This document shows positions 1 through 8,981 of a stretch of 64,000 nt of DNA, piece after piece. Location: contig NZ_JAFKDE010000009.1 of assembly GCF_017255295.1 (NCBI RefSeq), positions 124,001 to 188,000 on the forward strand, given 5' to 3'. The position numbers and the translations under genes are program-made. This DNA is from Nitratireductor aquimarinus. Lineage in GTDB: Bacteria > Pseudomonadota > Alphaproteobacteria > Rhizobiales > Rhizobiaceae. A model generated the notes under the pieces. The model was not told where the DNA came from and did not search any database. It was given only the letters and a program-made list of their open reading frames with translations. Every line of letters begins with the position of its first letter. Within the stretch, counting starts at the first letter, position 1.

Positions 1-351
1 CACGATGGCCGAACCGGACGCTTCAAGCCCCTTGGCCGCGCCCAGCACCGAATAGGCGGCAAGGCCGGCGGCATCGAGCCACAGAAGCAGCCGATAGCGA
101 TATTCCACCAGCGGCGCGCCAAAGAAGACGAGCAGCGCCACGACGGCGCAGACGACGATGTAGATGTGGTTTTCGACCCAGAAGACCGGAACGCCCAGAA
201 CGAGATCGCGCAGCGTGCCGCCGCCTGTGCCCGTCACACCGGCCAGGAACATGAAACCGATAAGGTCGAGTTCCTTGCGTGAGGCCGCAAGCGCGCCTGT
301 GGCGGCAAACACCGCAACACCCGCATAATCGAGAAGCTGAATAGGATCCAT
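1..351 (-). CDS. Trimeric intracellular cation (TRIC/UPF0126) channel family protein, 3' part missing
   Basis: Only the first 117 codons are in the window; the frame stays open to the left edge. The visible protein has very hydrophobic helices starting near residues 5, 30 and 55, and the glycine-rich stretch GVTGTGGGTLRDL, which is typical of the bacterial UPF0126/TRIC family of inner-membrane potassium-type channels (usually about 200 residues, two repeats of three helices). The start at 351 is supported by GAGG about 7 bases upstream. It lies downstream of grpE on the same strand with a 149-base gap that holds no gene. The family assignment is good; the transported ion here is inference. 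Confidence 0.8.
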   Translation of the reverse strand, partial: MDPIQLLDYAGVAVFAATGALAASRKELDLIGFMFLAGVTGTGGGTLRDLVLGVPVFWVENHIYIVVCAVVALLVFFGAPLVEYRYRLLLWLDAAGLAAYSVLGAAKGLEASGSAIV

Positions 352-500
352 CTGGCCCTCCCCGGCACTCTGGATAGCCGAAGGGCGGATGAATAGGAAG
401 CAAGCGCCGCTACAAAGCGATTTTTGCGCCCGGAAAGAGGTGCAGGAGAGGTCTGTCGCCGCGGGCGCGCGATGCCCCGCGGCGATGAACAAATCACGCC

Positions 501-1160
501 TTACGCGTCGCGTTCGGCCTGCGGATTGGGCGGACCGGGCTCTGCCGAAGCATTCTCGCCATTCTGCACCGCGCCGGCCTTCGGGCCGCCCTTGGCGACG
601 CCGACCATGGCCGGGCGCAGAACGCGCTCGCCGATCACGAAGCCCTGCTGCACCACCTGAACGACGGTGTTTTCAGGGGTTGTCGGGTCCGGCACCTCGA
701 ACATTGCCTGATGGAAATGCGGGTCGAAACGCTCGCCCTTCGGGTCGAGCTGCTTAACGCCATGGCGCTCCAGCGTGGAGAGCATGGAGCGCTCCGTCAT
801 CTCGACGCCTTCCATCAGCGAGGCAAGTCCGCTCTCGGCAGCCGCACGGGCTTCCGCCGGCACCGCTTCGAGCGCACGGCGCAGATTGTCGGAAACCGTC
901 AGCATGTCGCGGGCGAAGCCGGCGATCGAATAGCTGCGCGCTTCGGCGACGTCGCGTGCGGTGCGCTTGCGCAGGTTTTCCATTTCGGCCGCGAGGCGAA
1001 GGGCGCGCTCCTTCAGCTCCTCGTTTTCCCTGGCCAGCCGCACCAGGACGTCTTCTTCCGAAACCGCCTCGCCGCCGGCGTGCGCTTCGGACGCCTTCAG
1101 GTCCTGCTCCTCGGCCGTTCCGGGTCTGGTTGCTTCGTTGTCCTTAGCCTGATTGGTCAT
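501..1160 (-). CDS. grpE: Nucleotide exchange factor GrpE
   Basis: GrpE releases ADP from the DnaK (Hsp70) chaperone in the cytoplasm so that the folding cycle can continue. The 219-residue protein has the expected acidic, poorly conserved N terminus (about 1-45), a long coiled-coil helix (about 45-95, [20 protein letters not shown] then NLRKRTARD) and the C-terminal beta domain with [12 protein letters not shown] and [19 protein letters not shown]. The C-terminal tail (about 190-219) is Ala/Asn/Pro rich. It sits downstream of hrcA on the same strand, the common alphaproteobacterial order, separated by 121 bases that may hold its own heat-shock promoter. Confidence 0.97.
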   Translation of the reverse strand: MTNQAKDNEATRPGTAEEQDLKASEAHAGGEAVSEEDVLVRLARENEELKERALRLAAEMENLRKRTARDVAEARSYSIAGFARDMLTVSDNLRRALEAVPAEARAAAESGLASLMEGVEMTERSMLSTLERHGVKQLDPKGERFDPHFHQAMFEVPDPTTPENTVVQVVQQGFVIGERVLRPAMVGVAKGGPKAGAVQNGENASAEPGPPNPQAERDA

Positions 1161-1204
1161 GACAGTCCGTCTATGGTTCTAGAATTGTTCGGATATTGCG
1201 TCCG

Positions 1205-1233
1205 ATATCGAGGTTCGTGCGGGCAAAATCAAG
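1205..1233 (-). promoter_or_regulatory. Possible sigma-32 type heat-shock promoter of grpE
   Basis: On the minus strand a CTTG box (1230-1233) is followed about 19 bases later by CGATAT (1205-1210), roughly the arrangement of alphaproteobacterial RpoH promoters (CTTG then a CyTATnT-like box). The -10 match is imperfect. It lies about 45 bases before the grpE start codon. Weak motif evidence only. Confidence 0.25.
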
Positions 1234-1281
1234 GGGTGGGCTGACGCAATCGCGTACTGGCTTCCGGTGTGACTTAATCCG

Positions 1282-2367
1282 CTAACGCAGAAGGCGCCCC
1301 ACGATCTGGGCCGTATAGTCGACCATCGGCACGATGCGGGCATAGTTGAGCCGCGTGGGGCCGATGACGCCAAGCGCGCCGATCACGCGCGATTCCTGAT
1401 CACGGTAGGGCGCAACCACAAGCGACGAGCCGGAAAGCGAGAAGAGCCGGTTTTCCGAACCGATGAAGATGCGCACGCCCGACCCTTCCTCGGCCATGTC
1501 GAGAAGCTGGATGAGACCTTCCTTGGTCTCCAGATCTTCGAACAGCCGGCGCAGAAGCTCCAGATCGGCCTCCGCCGTCAGGTTTTCCAGAAGGTTTGCC
1601 CGGCCACGCACGATCAGCCGCGCCGGCTGGCCGCTCTCGGTCCCCGCCCACACGGCAAGCCCCTGCTCCACCAGCTCCTGCGAGAGCGTGTCGAGCGCGG
1701 CGCGTGTTTCTTCCTGCAGGCGCGACAGCTCGGTCCGCGTTTCGGCGAGCGTGCGGCCACGAATATGCGCATTGAGGAAGTTGGACGCCTCATGCAATTG
1801 CGAGATGGTGACGCCTTCCGGCAGATCGATGACGCGGTTTTCCACGTCGCCATTCTGCGAGACGAGCACGGCAAGCCCCTTGCGCGGCTCAAGCTGCACG
1901 AATTCGATGTGCTTGAGCGCTGCTTCCGACTTTGTGGCGAGCACCAGTCCCGCACCGCGCGAAAGGCCGGACAGAAGCTGGCTCGCCTCCGTCAGCATGT
2001 GATCGAGCGAATGACCGCTGCTCGACGCCTTGACCTGCGTTTCGATGATGCGGCGCTCATTGTCCGACAGGTCGCCGATTTCCATGAAGGCGTCGACGAA
2101 GAAGCGTAACCCCTGCTGCGTGGGCATGCGGCCGGCAGAAACATGCGGCGCGTAAATGAGGCCCAGATGCTCCAGGTCGCTCATCACATTGCGGATGGTG
2201 GCCGGCGAAAGCTGCGTGGAGAGGATGCGCGAAAGGCTGCGCGAACCCAGCGGGTCGCCGTCTCTCAGATAGGATTCCACGATGACGCGGAAAATCTCGC
2301 GGGAGCGGGAATCCAGCGATTGCAGTGCGTGTTCGTGAAAATCTCTGTCCAAGACTGGTTTCGTCAT
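1282..2367 (-). CDS. hrcA: Heat-inducible transcription repressor HrcA
   Basis: HrcA represses class I heat-shock genes (usually groESL) by binding CIRCE elements, and needs GroEL to be active. The 361-residue protein has an N-terminal winged helix (LDSRSREIFRVIVESYL, then SPATIRNVMSDLEHLGLI as the recognition region), followed by the GAF-like regulatory domain ending in GVIGPTRLNYARIVPMVDY, a strongly conserved HrcA signature. The start at MTKPVLD (2367) is chosen over an upstream in-frame ATG at 2415 because family members start there. No CIRCE inverted repeat was seen in this window, so its targets lie elsewhere. It is divergent from rph. Confidence 0.97.
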   Translation of the reverse strand: MTKPVLDRDFHEHALQSLDSRSREIFRVIVESYLRDGDPLGSRSLSRILSTQLSPATIRNVMSDLEHLGLIYAPHVSAGRMPTQQGLRFFVDAFMEIGDLSDNERRIIETQVKASSSGHSLDHMLTEASQLLSGLSRGAGLVLATKSEAALKHIEFVQLEPRKGLAVLVSQNGDVENRVIDLPEGVTISQLHEASNFLNAHIRGRTLAETRTELSRLQEETRAALDTLSQELVEQGLAVWAGTESGQPARLIVRGRANLLENLTAEADLELLRRLFEDLETKEGLIQLLDMAEEGSGVRIFIGSENRLFSLSGSSLVVAPYRDQESRVIGALGVIGPTRLNYARIVPMVDYTAQIVGRLLR

Positions 2368-2531
2368 TCGCGGCCTCTGATATGTCGAATATAAGCGGCA
2401 TCCCATGGATGGCAACAGTCATGAAGGTGCGCGCACAGCTGGATTTCCAGTCGTTTCCGGATTTCCTTTGCGTTGACGCACCCGCGAAGCTACAAGCCGC
2501 CAACACCAAATGACACTGGAGAGAACCGCCC

Positions 2532-3248
2532 ATGCGCCCTTCCAAACGCGAACCCGATGAAATGCGTGCCGTCAGCTTCGAGCGGGGCTTTTCCAAGCAC
2601 GCTGAGGGGTCGTGTCTGGTGCGCTTCGGCGACACCCATGTGCTGTGCACGGCCAGCCTTGAAGAGCGCGTTCCGCCATGGCTGCGCAATTCCGGCCAGG
2701 GCTGGGTGACGGCGGAATACGGCATGCTGCCGCGCTCCACCGGCGACCGCATGCGCCGCGAAGCCTCTTCCGGCAAGCAGGGCGGCCGCACGCTCGAGAT
2801 CCAGCGTCTGATCGGCCGCTCGCTGCGCTCGGTCGTTGATCTGCAGGCGCTTGGCGAAAAGCAGATCACCGTCGACTGCGACGTGATCCAGGCCGATGGC
2901 GGCACCCGCACGGCAGCCATCACCGGCGGTTTCATCGCCCTTTCGGACTGCCTTTCGTGGATGGAAGCACGCCAGATGGTCAGCCGCGACAAGGTCCTCA
3001 AGGACCATGTGGCCGCCATTTCCTGCGGCATCTACAATGGAACGCCCGTTCTCGACCTCGACTATCCCGAGGATTCGGCTGCCGAGACCGACGCCAACTT
3101 CGTGATGACCGGCAAGGGCGGCATCGTGGAGATTCAGGGCACGGCTGAAGGTGAGCCCTTCTCCGAGGACGAGTTCGCAGCCTTGATGGGACTTGCCCGC
3201 AAGGGTATCACCAAGCTCGTGGACATGCAGAAGATGGCAATCTCCTGA
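2532..3248 (+). CDS. rph: Ribonuclease PH
   Basis: RNase PH is a phosphorolytic 3'-5' exoribonuclease that trims tRNA and rRNA 3' ends, working as a hexamer in the cytoplasm. The 238-residue length is standard. Visible hallmarks are the N-terminal [14 protein letters not shown], the RNA-binding [29 protein letters not shown], the phosphate-binding region [19 protein letters not shown], and [13 protein letters not shown] lies 12 bases upstream of the ATG. It is divergent from hrcA, a pairing common in Rhizobiales, and is followed by rdgB and hemW. Confidence 0.98.
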   Translation: MRPSKREPDEMRAVSFERGFSKHAEGSCLVRFGDTHVLCTASLEERVPPWLRNSGQGWVTAEYGMLPRSTGDRMRREASSGKQGGRTLEIQRLIGRSLRSVVDLQALGEKQITVDCDVIQADGGTRTAAITGGFIALSDCLSWMEARQMVSRDKVLKDHVAAISCGIYNGTPVLDLDYPEDSAAETDANFVMTGKGGIVEIQGTAEGEPFSEDEFAALMGLARKGITKLVDMQKMAIS

Positions 3249-3259
3249 GCTGGATCGCC

Positions 3260-3280
3260 GTGCGTCCCATTCGGACGCAC
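3260..3280 (+). other. 8-bp perfect hairpin after rph
   Basis: GTGCGTCC (3260-3267) pairs with GGACGCAC (3273-3280) around a 5-base loop, 12 bases after the rph stop codon. There is no following T-run, so it may be a processing or stability hairpin rather than a classical terminator. Confidence 0.5.
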
Positions 3281-3304
3281 AAAGGACGATCTGAACATTA
3301 GATG

Positions 3305-3353
3305 GAGCATCGGAATAGACCGAAAACCGGTTTCCACTTTCGGTCCGATGCTC
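3305..3353. repeat. RIME-like palindromic intergenic repeat, copy A
   Basis: An imperfect palindrome with ends GAGCATCGGA and TCCGATGCTC and the inner core CGAAAACCGG-TTTCCACTTT-CGG. A closely related core occurs at 47313-47346 and a degenerate copy at 60083-60120. The pattern resembles the short mosaic intergenic elements scattered through rhizobial genomes. It lies between rph and the VOC gene. Confidence 0.7.
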
Positions 3354-3380
3354 TGATCCCGAAAGGGTCGTAACCGAGCC

Positions 3381-3794
3381 ATGCAACCCCCGGCCATACT
3401 GGAAGCCGCGCTCTATGTAAGTGACCTTGCCGAAGCCGAGCGCTTCTATGGCGAGGCGCTCGGGCTGGAGCGGATTGCCAGGGTCGAGGGCAGGCATGTG
3501 TTCTTTCGCTGCGGGCAGACCGTGCTGCTGCTGTTCAACCCGGCGGCAACCGCCGAACCGCCCGCAGCCGACGCCCGGCTTCCCGTGCCGCCGCACGGCG
3601 CGCGCGGACAGGGCCACCTCTGTTTTGCCGCAACTGCCGAAGAGATTGCCCGCTGGAAGGCGCATCTCGAAGCGGCCGGCATCGCCATCGAGGCGGATTT
3701 CGAATGGCCGGGTGGCGGTCGTTCGATCTATTTCCGCGATCCTTCCGGCAATTCGCTCGAATTCGCCGAACCGCGCATCTGGGGACTGACTTGA
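3381..3794 (+). CDS. VOC (glyoxalase/bleomycin-resistance/dioxygenase) superfamily protein
   Basis: A 137-residue single VOC domain made of two beta-alpha-beta-beta-beta modules: [24 protein letters not shown] at the start (first metal-ligand strand and helix) and [18 protein letters not shown] at the end, where the last Glu is the usual metal ligand. A His in [12 protein letters not shown] is the likely ligand of the second module. VOC enzymes bind a divalent metal and act on diverse small molecules, so the reaction is unknown. Its stop codon overlaps the TTG start of rdgB, which suggests translational coupling. Confidence 0.88.
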   Translation: MQPPAILEAALYVSDLAEAERFYGEALGLERIARVEGRHVFFRCGQTVLLLFNPAATAEPPAADARLPVPPHGARGQGHLCFAATAEEIARWKAHLEAAGIAIEADFEWPGGGRSIYFRDPSGNSLEFAEPRIWGLT

Positions 3795-4438
3795 GACCGA
3801 TCGACAACAAGACCTTTGTGCTCGCCAGCCATAACAAGGGCAAGCTTCGCGAGTTTTCAGACCTTTTGGCCCCGTTCGGCTACACGGTGCGCTCGGCTGC
3901 CGAGCTTGGCCTGCCCGAACCGGAAGAAACAGGCACGACGTTTGAAGAGAACGCCCGCATCAAGGCGCTTGCCGCCGCCGAGGCCACCGGCCTGCCGGCG
4001 CTGTCGGACGATTCCGGCCTCTGCGTGGATGCGCTGGACGGCGCACCCGGCGTCTACACCGCCGACTGGGCGACGAAGGATGACGGCAGTCGCGACTTCA
4101 TGATGGCGATGGAGAAGACGCAAAAACTGCTTGCCGAAGCTGGCGCGGACACGCCGGAAAAGCGCACCGGCCGCTTCGTGGCGACGCTTTGCCTGTGCTT
4201 TCCCGATGGCGAGACCGAATATTACCGCGGTGAAGCCGAAGGCCATCTGGTCTGGCCGCCGCGCGGCACGGACGGGTTCGGCTATGATCCGGTGTTCCAG
4301 CCCGAGGGCTATGAAGTCACCTTCGGCGAGATGACGGCCGAGGAGAAGCACGGCTGGAAGCCCGGCGACGAGCACGCCCTCTCCCACCGCGCCCGCGCGT
4401 TCCAGAAGTTCGCCCGGGCAAGGCTGGGCGCCGCGTGA
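3791..4438 (+). CDS. rdgB: RdgB/HAM1 non-canonical purine NTP pyrophosphatase (dITP/XTP pyrophosphatase)
   Basis: It hydrolyses dITP, dXTP and ITP to monophosphates, keeping deaminated purines out of DNA. The 215-residue protein carries the family signatures [14 protein letters not shown] (triphosphate binding), [24 protein letters not shown] with the catalytic acidic pair, [12 protein letters not shown], and the C-terminal [10 protein letters not shown]. The start is the TTG at 3791, which overlaps the stop of the VOC gene as TTGA and gives the normal N terminus; reading from the upstream ATG at 3704 would add an unrelated leader. Its own stop overlaps the GTG start of hemW (GTGA). Confidence 0.97.
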   Translation: MRPIDNKTFVLASHNKGKLREFSDLLAPFGYTVRSAAELGLPEPEETGTTFEENARIKALAAAEATGLPALSDDSGLCVDALDGAPGVYTADWATKDDGSRDFMMAMEKTQKLLAEAGADTPEKRTGRFVATLCLCFPDGETEYYRGEAEGHLVWPPRGTDGFGYDPVFQPEGYEVTFGEMTAEEKHGWKPGDEHALSHRARAFQKFARARLGAA

Positions 4439-5601
4439 TCACCCCGCTCGATAGGACGCCGGGCTTCGGCATCTATCTGCATTGGCCGTTCTGCGCGGCC
4501 AAATGCCCTTATTGCGACTTCAACAGCCATGTGCGCCACCAGCCGGTGGATCAGGAGCGCTTTGCCGCCGCCTTTGAGCGCGAGCTTGCCACCATGCGCG
4601 CCCGTACCGGGCCGCGCACCGTCACCAGCATCTTTCTGGGCGGGGGCACGCCCTCGCTGATGGAGCCGCGCACGGTTGAAGCGCTGCTCGACGCGGTCGC
4701 CTCCAACTGGAGCGTTCCCGACGGCATCGAGGTGACGCTGGAGGCCAATCCAAGCTCCGTGGAAGCCGACCGTTTTCGCGGCTACCGCGCTGCCGGCGTC
4801 AACCGGGTTTCGCTCGGCGTGCAGGCGCTCAACGACCGGGACCTCAAGTTTCTTGGCCGTCTGCACAATGTGGAAGAGGCGCTGAAGGCCATCGGCCTTG
4901 CCCGCGAGACCTTCCCGCGCCTTTCCTTCGACCTGATCTACGCGCGTCCCGGCCAGAGCGAGGAAGCCTGGGCCGAAGAGCTCAGACAGGCCATCGGCCA
5001 CGCCGCCGACCACCTGTCGCTCTACCAGCTCACCATCGAGGAAGGCACGCGCTTCCAGCTTCTGCATGCCGCCGGCAAGCTCGACATGCCCGATGGCGAC
5101 CACGCCGCGCGGCTCTACGAGATCACGCAGGAGGTGACGGCGGCGCACGGCCTGCCGGCCTATGAGATTTCCAACCACGCCCGCCCCGGCGCGGAAAGCC
5201 GCCACAACCTCGTTTACTGGCGCTATGGCGAATATGTCGGCGTCGGCCCCGGCGCCCATGGCCGTTTCATCGAGAATGGCCGCCGCCATGTCACCTTCAC
5301 CGAGAAGATGCCGGAAACCTGGCTGGAGCGGGTGGAAACCAAGGGCCATGGCGTGATCGGCGGCGAGGTGCTGACGCATGACGAAGAAGCCGACGAGTTC
5401 CTGCTGATGGGCTTGCGCCTTGTCGAGGGCATCGACCTTCCGCGCTACGAGGCGCTTTCCGGTCGCGCGCTTTCAAACAGCCGCATTGCCGTGTTGCAGG
5501 AAGAGGGACTGGTCGAGCCCATCGGCAACACCCGCCTGCGCGCCACCCCGCAGGGCATGATCGTACTGGATGCGGTCGTGGCCGATCTGGCGCGCGAATA
5601 G
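4435..5601 (+). CDS. hemW: HemW, radical SAM heme chaperone (HemN-like)
   Basis: A 388-residue radical SAM protein with the cluster motif [13 protein letters not shown] (CxxxCxxC) near residue 17, [30 protein letters not shown] and [16 protein letters not shown]. It is shorter than true HemN and is the type now regarded as HemW, which hands heme to membrane enzymes; the older label is oxygen-independent coproporphyrinogen III oxidase-like. The C-terminal HemN_C winged domain (about 300-375, [15 protein letters not shown]) is present. The GTG start overlaps the rdgB stop, so rdgB and hemW are probably co-translated. Confidence 0.93.
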   Translation: MITPLDRTPGFGIYLHWPFCAAKCPYCDFNSHVRHQPVDQERFAAAFERELATMRARTGPRTVTSIFLGGGTPSLMEPRTVEALLDAVASNWSVPDGIEVTLEANPSSVEADRFRGYRAAGVNRVSLGVQALNDRDLKFLGRLHNVEEALKAIGLARETFPRLSFDLIYARPGQSEEAWAEELRQAIGHAADHLSLYQLTIEEGTRFQLLHAAGKLDMPDGDHAARLYEITQEVTAAHGLPAYEISNHARPGAESRHNLVYWRYGEYVGVGPGAHGRFIENGRRHVTFTEKMPETWLERVETKGHGVIGGEVLTHDEEADEFLLMGLRLVEGIDLPRYEALSGRALSNSRIAVLQEEGLVEPIGNTRLRATPQGMIVLDAVVADLARE

Positions 5602-5729
5602 GCCGGCGTTCCCGGTTCTCACAAACCGATTGCAGCATATGGCAGGAGCGAATGCGCCTGCCGCCGCCTCGCCTTGTTGCCTCGCCGGTGGCCCGCTATA
5701 GCTCGGGGCCTGGGAAGAGGAGACAATCA

Positions 5730-6368
5730 ATGGCAGAGCTGACGCTGACGACGTTCGACTGGGTGCCCGAGCTGCCGCGCGGCTATGTGCGGGACCTGCG
5801 GATAAGATGGGCTCTGGAAGAGGCCGGCCTGCCCTACCGCGTGGAAAGCGCAGCGTTCAGCGACCGGCAGCCCGGGCACTTCTCGCACCAGCCCTTCGGG
5901 CAGGTGCCGTGGCTGACGGATGGCGACACCTCGATCTTCGAAAGCGGCGCGATCCTGCTGCATCTTGGCGAAAAGAGCGATGTGCTGATGCCCACGGATG
6001 AAAAGGGCCGCAGTGAAACCATCGCCTGGCTGTTTGCAGCGCTGAACTCGGTCGAGGCGGCAAGCCTGCCCTGGACGATCTTTCAGTTTCACGGCCTTGC
6101 CGGCGACACGCCCGGCTGGAAGCCCCTCAACGACTTCCTGAACGCCCGCCTGAAGCACATGGAGAGCGTTCTGGCTGAGCGCGAATGGCTGGCGGACAGC
6201 TTTTCCATCGCCGACATCGCCATGGCCGATGTGCTGCGACTGGTCGACCGTTTCGACGGGCTGGCGGGTTATCCGGCCTGCCGCGCCTATGTTGCGCGCG
6301 CCACCGCCCGCCCGGCCTTTGCGAAGGCGCATGCCGACCAGATCGCGCATTTCGCCGCAGCAGACTGA
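5730..6368 (+). CDS. Glutathione S-transferase family protein
   Basis: A 212-residue protein with an N-terminal thioredoxin-like domain (about 1-82: LRIRWALEEAGLPYRVE, then PFGQVPWLTDGDTSIFESGAILLHLGE, where Val-Pro and Glu-Ser form the glutathione site) and an all-helical C-terminal domain (SFSIADIAMADVLRLVDRFDGL, the GST N-capping box). The start at 5730 follows GAAGAGGAG and fits the family; an in-frame ATG at 5652 is upstream. Cytoplasmic conjugation of glutathione to electrophiles is the family role; the substrate is unknown. It is convergent with the PBP-activator gene. Confidence 0.9.
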   Translation: MAELTLTTFDWVPELPRGYVRDLRIRWALEEAGLPYRVESAAFSDRQPGHFSHQPFGQVPWLTDGDTSIFESGAILLHLGEKSDVLMPTDEKGRSETIAWLFAALNSVEAASLPWTIFQFHGLAGDTPGWKPLNDFLNARLKHMESVLAEREWLADSFSIADIAMADVLRLVDRFDGLAGYPACRAYVARATARPAFAKAHADQIAHFAAAD

Positions 6369-6392
6369 GCAGACGCTCGATCAAAAACCGAT

Positions 6393-7610
6393 CTAGAAAG
6401 CCCCGCCGAACCGGGTTGGCGCGGCATCAATGACCTGCGGACGGCCCTCACGCACCTCGTAGACCGCATAGCCGCGCTCGGTCGTGCCATCGCCATTGAA
6501 GCGGAACAGCCCGGTATAGCCATTGAAGCCGACCGGCGTTTCAAGCGCATGGCGCTGAACGCCGCCGCCGCCCTTTGCAATGTTGGCCACCAGAACGACC
6601 GTGTCATAGGCGAGCGCCGATGTGAGCGAGGGCTCGGCCCCGAAGCGCGCCTGATAGCGCTGCTTGTAGGTGTTGACGCGCGCCTGATCCGTATCGGCGA
6701 ACCACGCGCCCTGAAGCGCAGGATCGGCGAGGTTGGCGCTCGTCCACTGCCCGGTTCCCAGGATCTTCTTGTTGGAAACGTCGATGCCGGTTTCCGTCAT
6801 GGTGGTGACGATGGTCGCCGGGCTGCTGCCGCCATCGGGAATGAACACCGCATCGGCGGCCCGCACGGCATCAGCCACACTCTGCACGGCTTCATAGACG
6901 GACATGTTGTCATAGGCGTAGCGCGCCACCGCCGTCAGCTCACCGCCGGTTTGCTGCATGGTGCGCCGCGCCTCGGCCTCGGCGAGGTCGCCCGCCGCCC
7001 CTTCCGGCAGGATCGCCACAACGGAACGCACGCCCTGACCGGCGGCATAGGTGAGCGTGCGGTTCACGACGCCCTGCGGCAGGAATGAGTTGAGGTAGAC
7101 GCCCGGCGAAGCAGCCGCGCGGTCCGACGAGAATGCGATCATCGGCGTCTGCGTTGCCTGCAACGCCGGTGTTGCAGCGCGAACATTGGCCGAGAACAGC
7201 GGCCCCAGAACGGCAGACGCGCCTTCCGTCAGCGCCTGCGTGGCGGCGGCGGTCGCGCCTTCGGTCGTGCCGCCCGTGTCCTTGACGACAAGTTCCAGCG
7301 TCTGCATGCCGCTGTCATCCATCGCCAGCAGGGCCGCGTTCTTGAGTTCGGCGGCAATGCGGCTTGCGTTGCCCTCACCCGTCAGCGGCAGGAGAAGCGC
7401 CACCCGCGTATCGCCCGAGCCGATCACCTCGCCCGTGGCCGGCTGACGCGGGGCGTTGTCCGCGAAGGGCTGGTTGAAGCCGCTCTGGCCATTCGTCTGC
7501 GGCACGCCGTAAGGCACATCGCTGCCCATGCAGCCGCCAAGCGCCAGAAGCGCTGCAAGCGCGCCCGTGAGAAACCCGGCCCTGCGACCGGGCATTGTCC
7601 ATAACTTCAT
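6393..7610 (-). CDS. Penicillin-binding protein activator-type lipoprotein (periplasmic binding fold)
   Basis: A 405-residue lipoprotein: the signal peptide ends in the lipobox LALGGC, so Cys about 26 is lipidated, followed by a low-complexity linker and a leucine/valine-binding-protein-like two-lobe fold (VALLLPLTGEGNASRIAAELKNAALLAM; GASAVLGPLFSANV; DAVFIPDGGSSPATIV). The domain matches the LpoA/YraM (LppC) group that activates class A penicillin-binding proteins. It is divergent from rsmI and yraN, the same neighbourhood as yraM-yraN in Enterobacteria, which supports the call. The start at 7610 gives a clean signal peptide; an alternative ATG lies at 7655. Direct activation of the PBP encoded at 50847-53135 is inference. 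Confidence 0.85.
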   Translation of the reverse strand: MKLWTMPGRRAGFLTGALAALLALGGCMGSDVPYGVPQTNGQSGFNQPFADNAPRQPATGEVIGSGDTRVALLLPLTGEGNASRIAAELKNAALLAMDDSGMQTLELVVKDTGGTTEGATAAATQALTEGASAVLGPLFSANVRAATPALQATQTPMIAFSSDRAAASPGVYLNSFLPQGVVNRTLTYAAGQGVRSVVAILPEGAAGDLAEAEARRTMQQTGGELTAVARYAYDNMSVYEAVQSVADAVRAADAVFIPDGGSSPATIVTTMTETGIDVSNKKILGTGQWTSANLADPALQGAWFADTDQARVNTYKQRYQARFGAEPSLTSALAYDTVVLVANIAKGGGGVQRHALETPVGFNGYTGLFRFNGDGTTERGYAVYEVREGRPQVIDAAPTRFGGAF

Positions 7611-7697
7611 TACCGCATCCGTCCCAAATTGAGCGCGCGACTTTGCAACCCTCATGTCGGCATGTCAAAGAGATGAGCGAATAAGGACCAATGAGCT

Positions 7698-8606
7698 ATG
7701 GATAACCCGCGCGTGGAGAAAAGTTTCGTCGTCGGCAACGCCCGTATCGGCGCCGACCCGCTGGAGCCCGCGCTCTATCTGGTGGCGACGCCCATCGGCA
7801 ATCTGGGCGACATCACGCTGCGCGCGCTCCACATTCTGGCGGGCGCGGACATCGTTGCCTGTGAAGACACCCGCGTCTCGCGCGTGCTGATGGCGCGCTA
7901 TGGCATCAGCCACAGCCTCACCGCCTATCACGAGCACAATGCGCGCGAGGCAGGGCCCCGCCTGCTGGCCGCCATCGGGGATGGCAAGAGCGTCGCGCTG
8001 ATCTCCGACGCCGGCACGCCGCTTGTCTCCGACCCCGGTTACAGGCTTGTCGATCAGGCCGTTGAAAAGGGGCTGCGCGTCGTTCCCATTCCCGGCCCCT
8101 CGGCGGTGCTGACGGCGCTTTCAGCCTCCGGCCTGCCAACGGATGCCTTTCTCTTCGGCGGCTTTCTGCCGGTCAAGGAAGGCCAGCGCCGCGCGCGGCT
8201 CGAAACCTTCCGCCAGACGCCGGCCACGCTGATCTTCTTCGAATCCCCGCGCCGGCTGGGCGACAGCCTTGCCAGCATGGCGGCAACACTGGGAACGGAC
8301 CGCTCCGCCTGCGTCGCGCGGGAACTCACCAAGACTTTTGAGGAATTCCGCCGCGGCACACTGGCCGAACTGGCCGAACATTATGCCGAAACCGGCGCAC
8401 CCAAGGGCGAGGTCGTTGTCTGCATCGAGCCGCCGCAGGAAGAGGAAAGCGTGAGCGCCGAGGATGTCGACCGGCTGCTTCTGTCGCTCTCCACCGAAAT
8501 GTCGGCCTCCAAGGCCGCCGGCGAGGCGGCGCGCATGACGGGCGGCCGCAAATCCGAACTTTATCAGAGGCTTCTGGCGCTGAAGGCCGAAAGCGATGCC
8601 GGCTGA
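7698..8606 (+). CDS. rsmI: 16S rRNA (cytidine1402-2'-O)-methyltransferase RsmI
   Basis: RsmI 2'-O-methylates C1402 in the ribosomal P site. The 302-residue tetrapyrrole-methylase-fold protein shows [47 protein letters not shown] and [18 protein letters not shown], all standard RsmI signatures, and a C-terminal helical extension. Its last 11 bases overlap the yraN start, so the two genes are co-translated. Strong family match. Confidence 0.97.
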   Translation: MDNPRVEKSFVVGNARIGADPLEPALYLVATPIGNLGDITLRALHILAGADIVACEDTRVSRVLMARYGISHSLTAYHEHNAREAGPRLLAAIGDGKSVALISDAGTPLVSDPGYRLVDQAVEKGLRVVPIPGPSAVLTALSASGLPTDAFLFGGFLPVKEGQRRARLETFRQTPATLIFFESPRRLGDSLASMAATLGTDRSACVARELTKTFEEFRRGTLAELAEHYAETGAPKGEVVVCIEPPQEEESVSAEDVDRLLLSLSTEMSASKAAGEAARMTGGRKSELYQRLLALKAESDAG

Positions 8607-8961
8607 GGCGCGGCGCAAGGCCTACAGGCTCGGCCATCGCGGCGAATGGTTCGCAGCAATGGCCCTGCGTCTCAAGGGCTACCGCATTCTGGCCCGGCGC
8701 TACCGCACGAAACTCGGCGAGATAGACCTGATCGCCCGGCGCGGCGATGTGGTTGCGATTGTCGAGGTCAAGGCGCGGCCGACGCTGGAGCAGGCAATGG
8801 ACGCGGTCGGCTATCAGGCACAGATCCGCATCGAACACGCCGCCGATCTGTGGCTTGGCCGCCAGCCCGACCACGCCCGCCTTTCGCTACGCTTCGATCT
8901 CGTCGCCATCCTCCCCCGCCGCTGGCCGGTCCATGTGGAGAATGTGTTTCAGGGGGGATAG
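8596..8961 (+). CDS. YraN/UPF0102 family endonuclease-like protein
   Basis: A 121-residue UPF0102 protein with the PD-(D/E)XK-like core: [20 protein letters not shown], then [21 protein letters not shown], where Asp in EIDLI and Glu and Lys in VEVK would coordinate metal. Its biochemical role is not established in the family. It overlaps the end of rsmI. In many rhizobia gshB follows; here a convergent cytochrome P450 gene takes that place. Confidence 0.92.
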   Translation: MPAEARRKAYRLGHRGEWFAAMALRLKGYRILARRYRTKLGEIDLIARRGDVVAIVEVKARPTLEQAMDAVGYQAQIRIEHAADLWLGRQPDHARLSLRFDLVAILPRRWPVHVENVFQGG

Positions 8962-8981
8962 TTTTCACCCCTAGCGCCTCC

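Noticed and set aside
1161..2531. CIRCE element for HrcA
   Set aside because: No TTAGCACTC-N9-GAGTGCTAA inverted repeat was seen near grpE, hrcA or elsewhere in the window.
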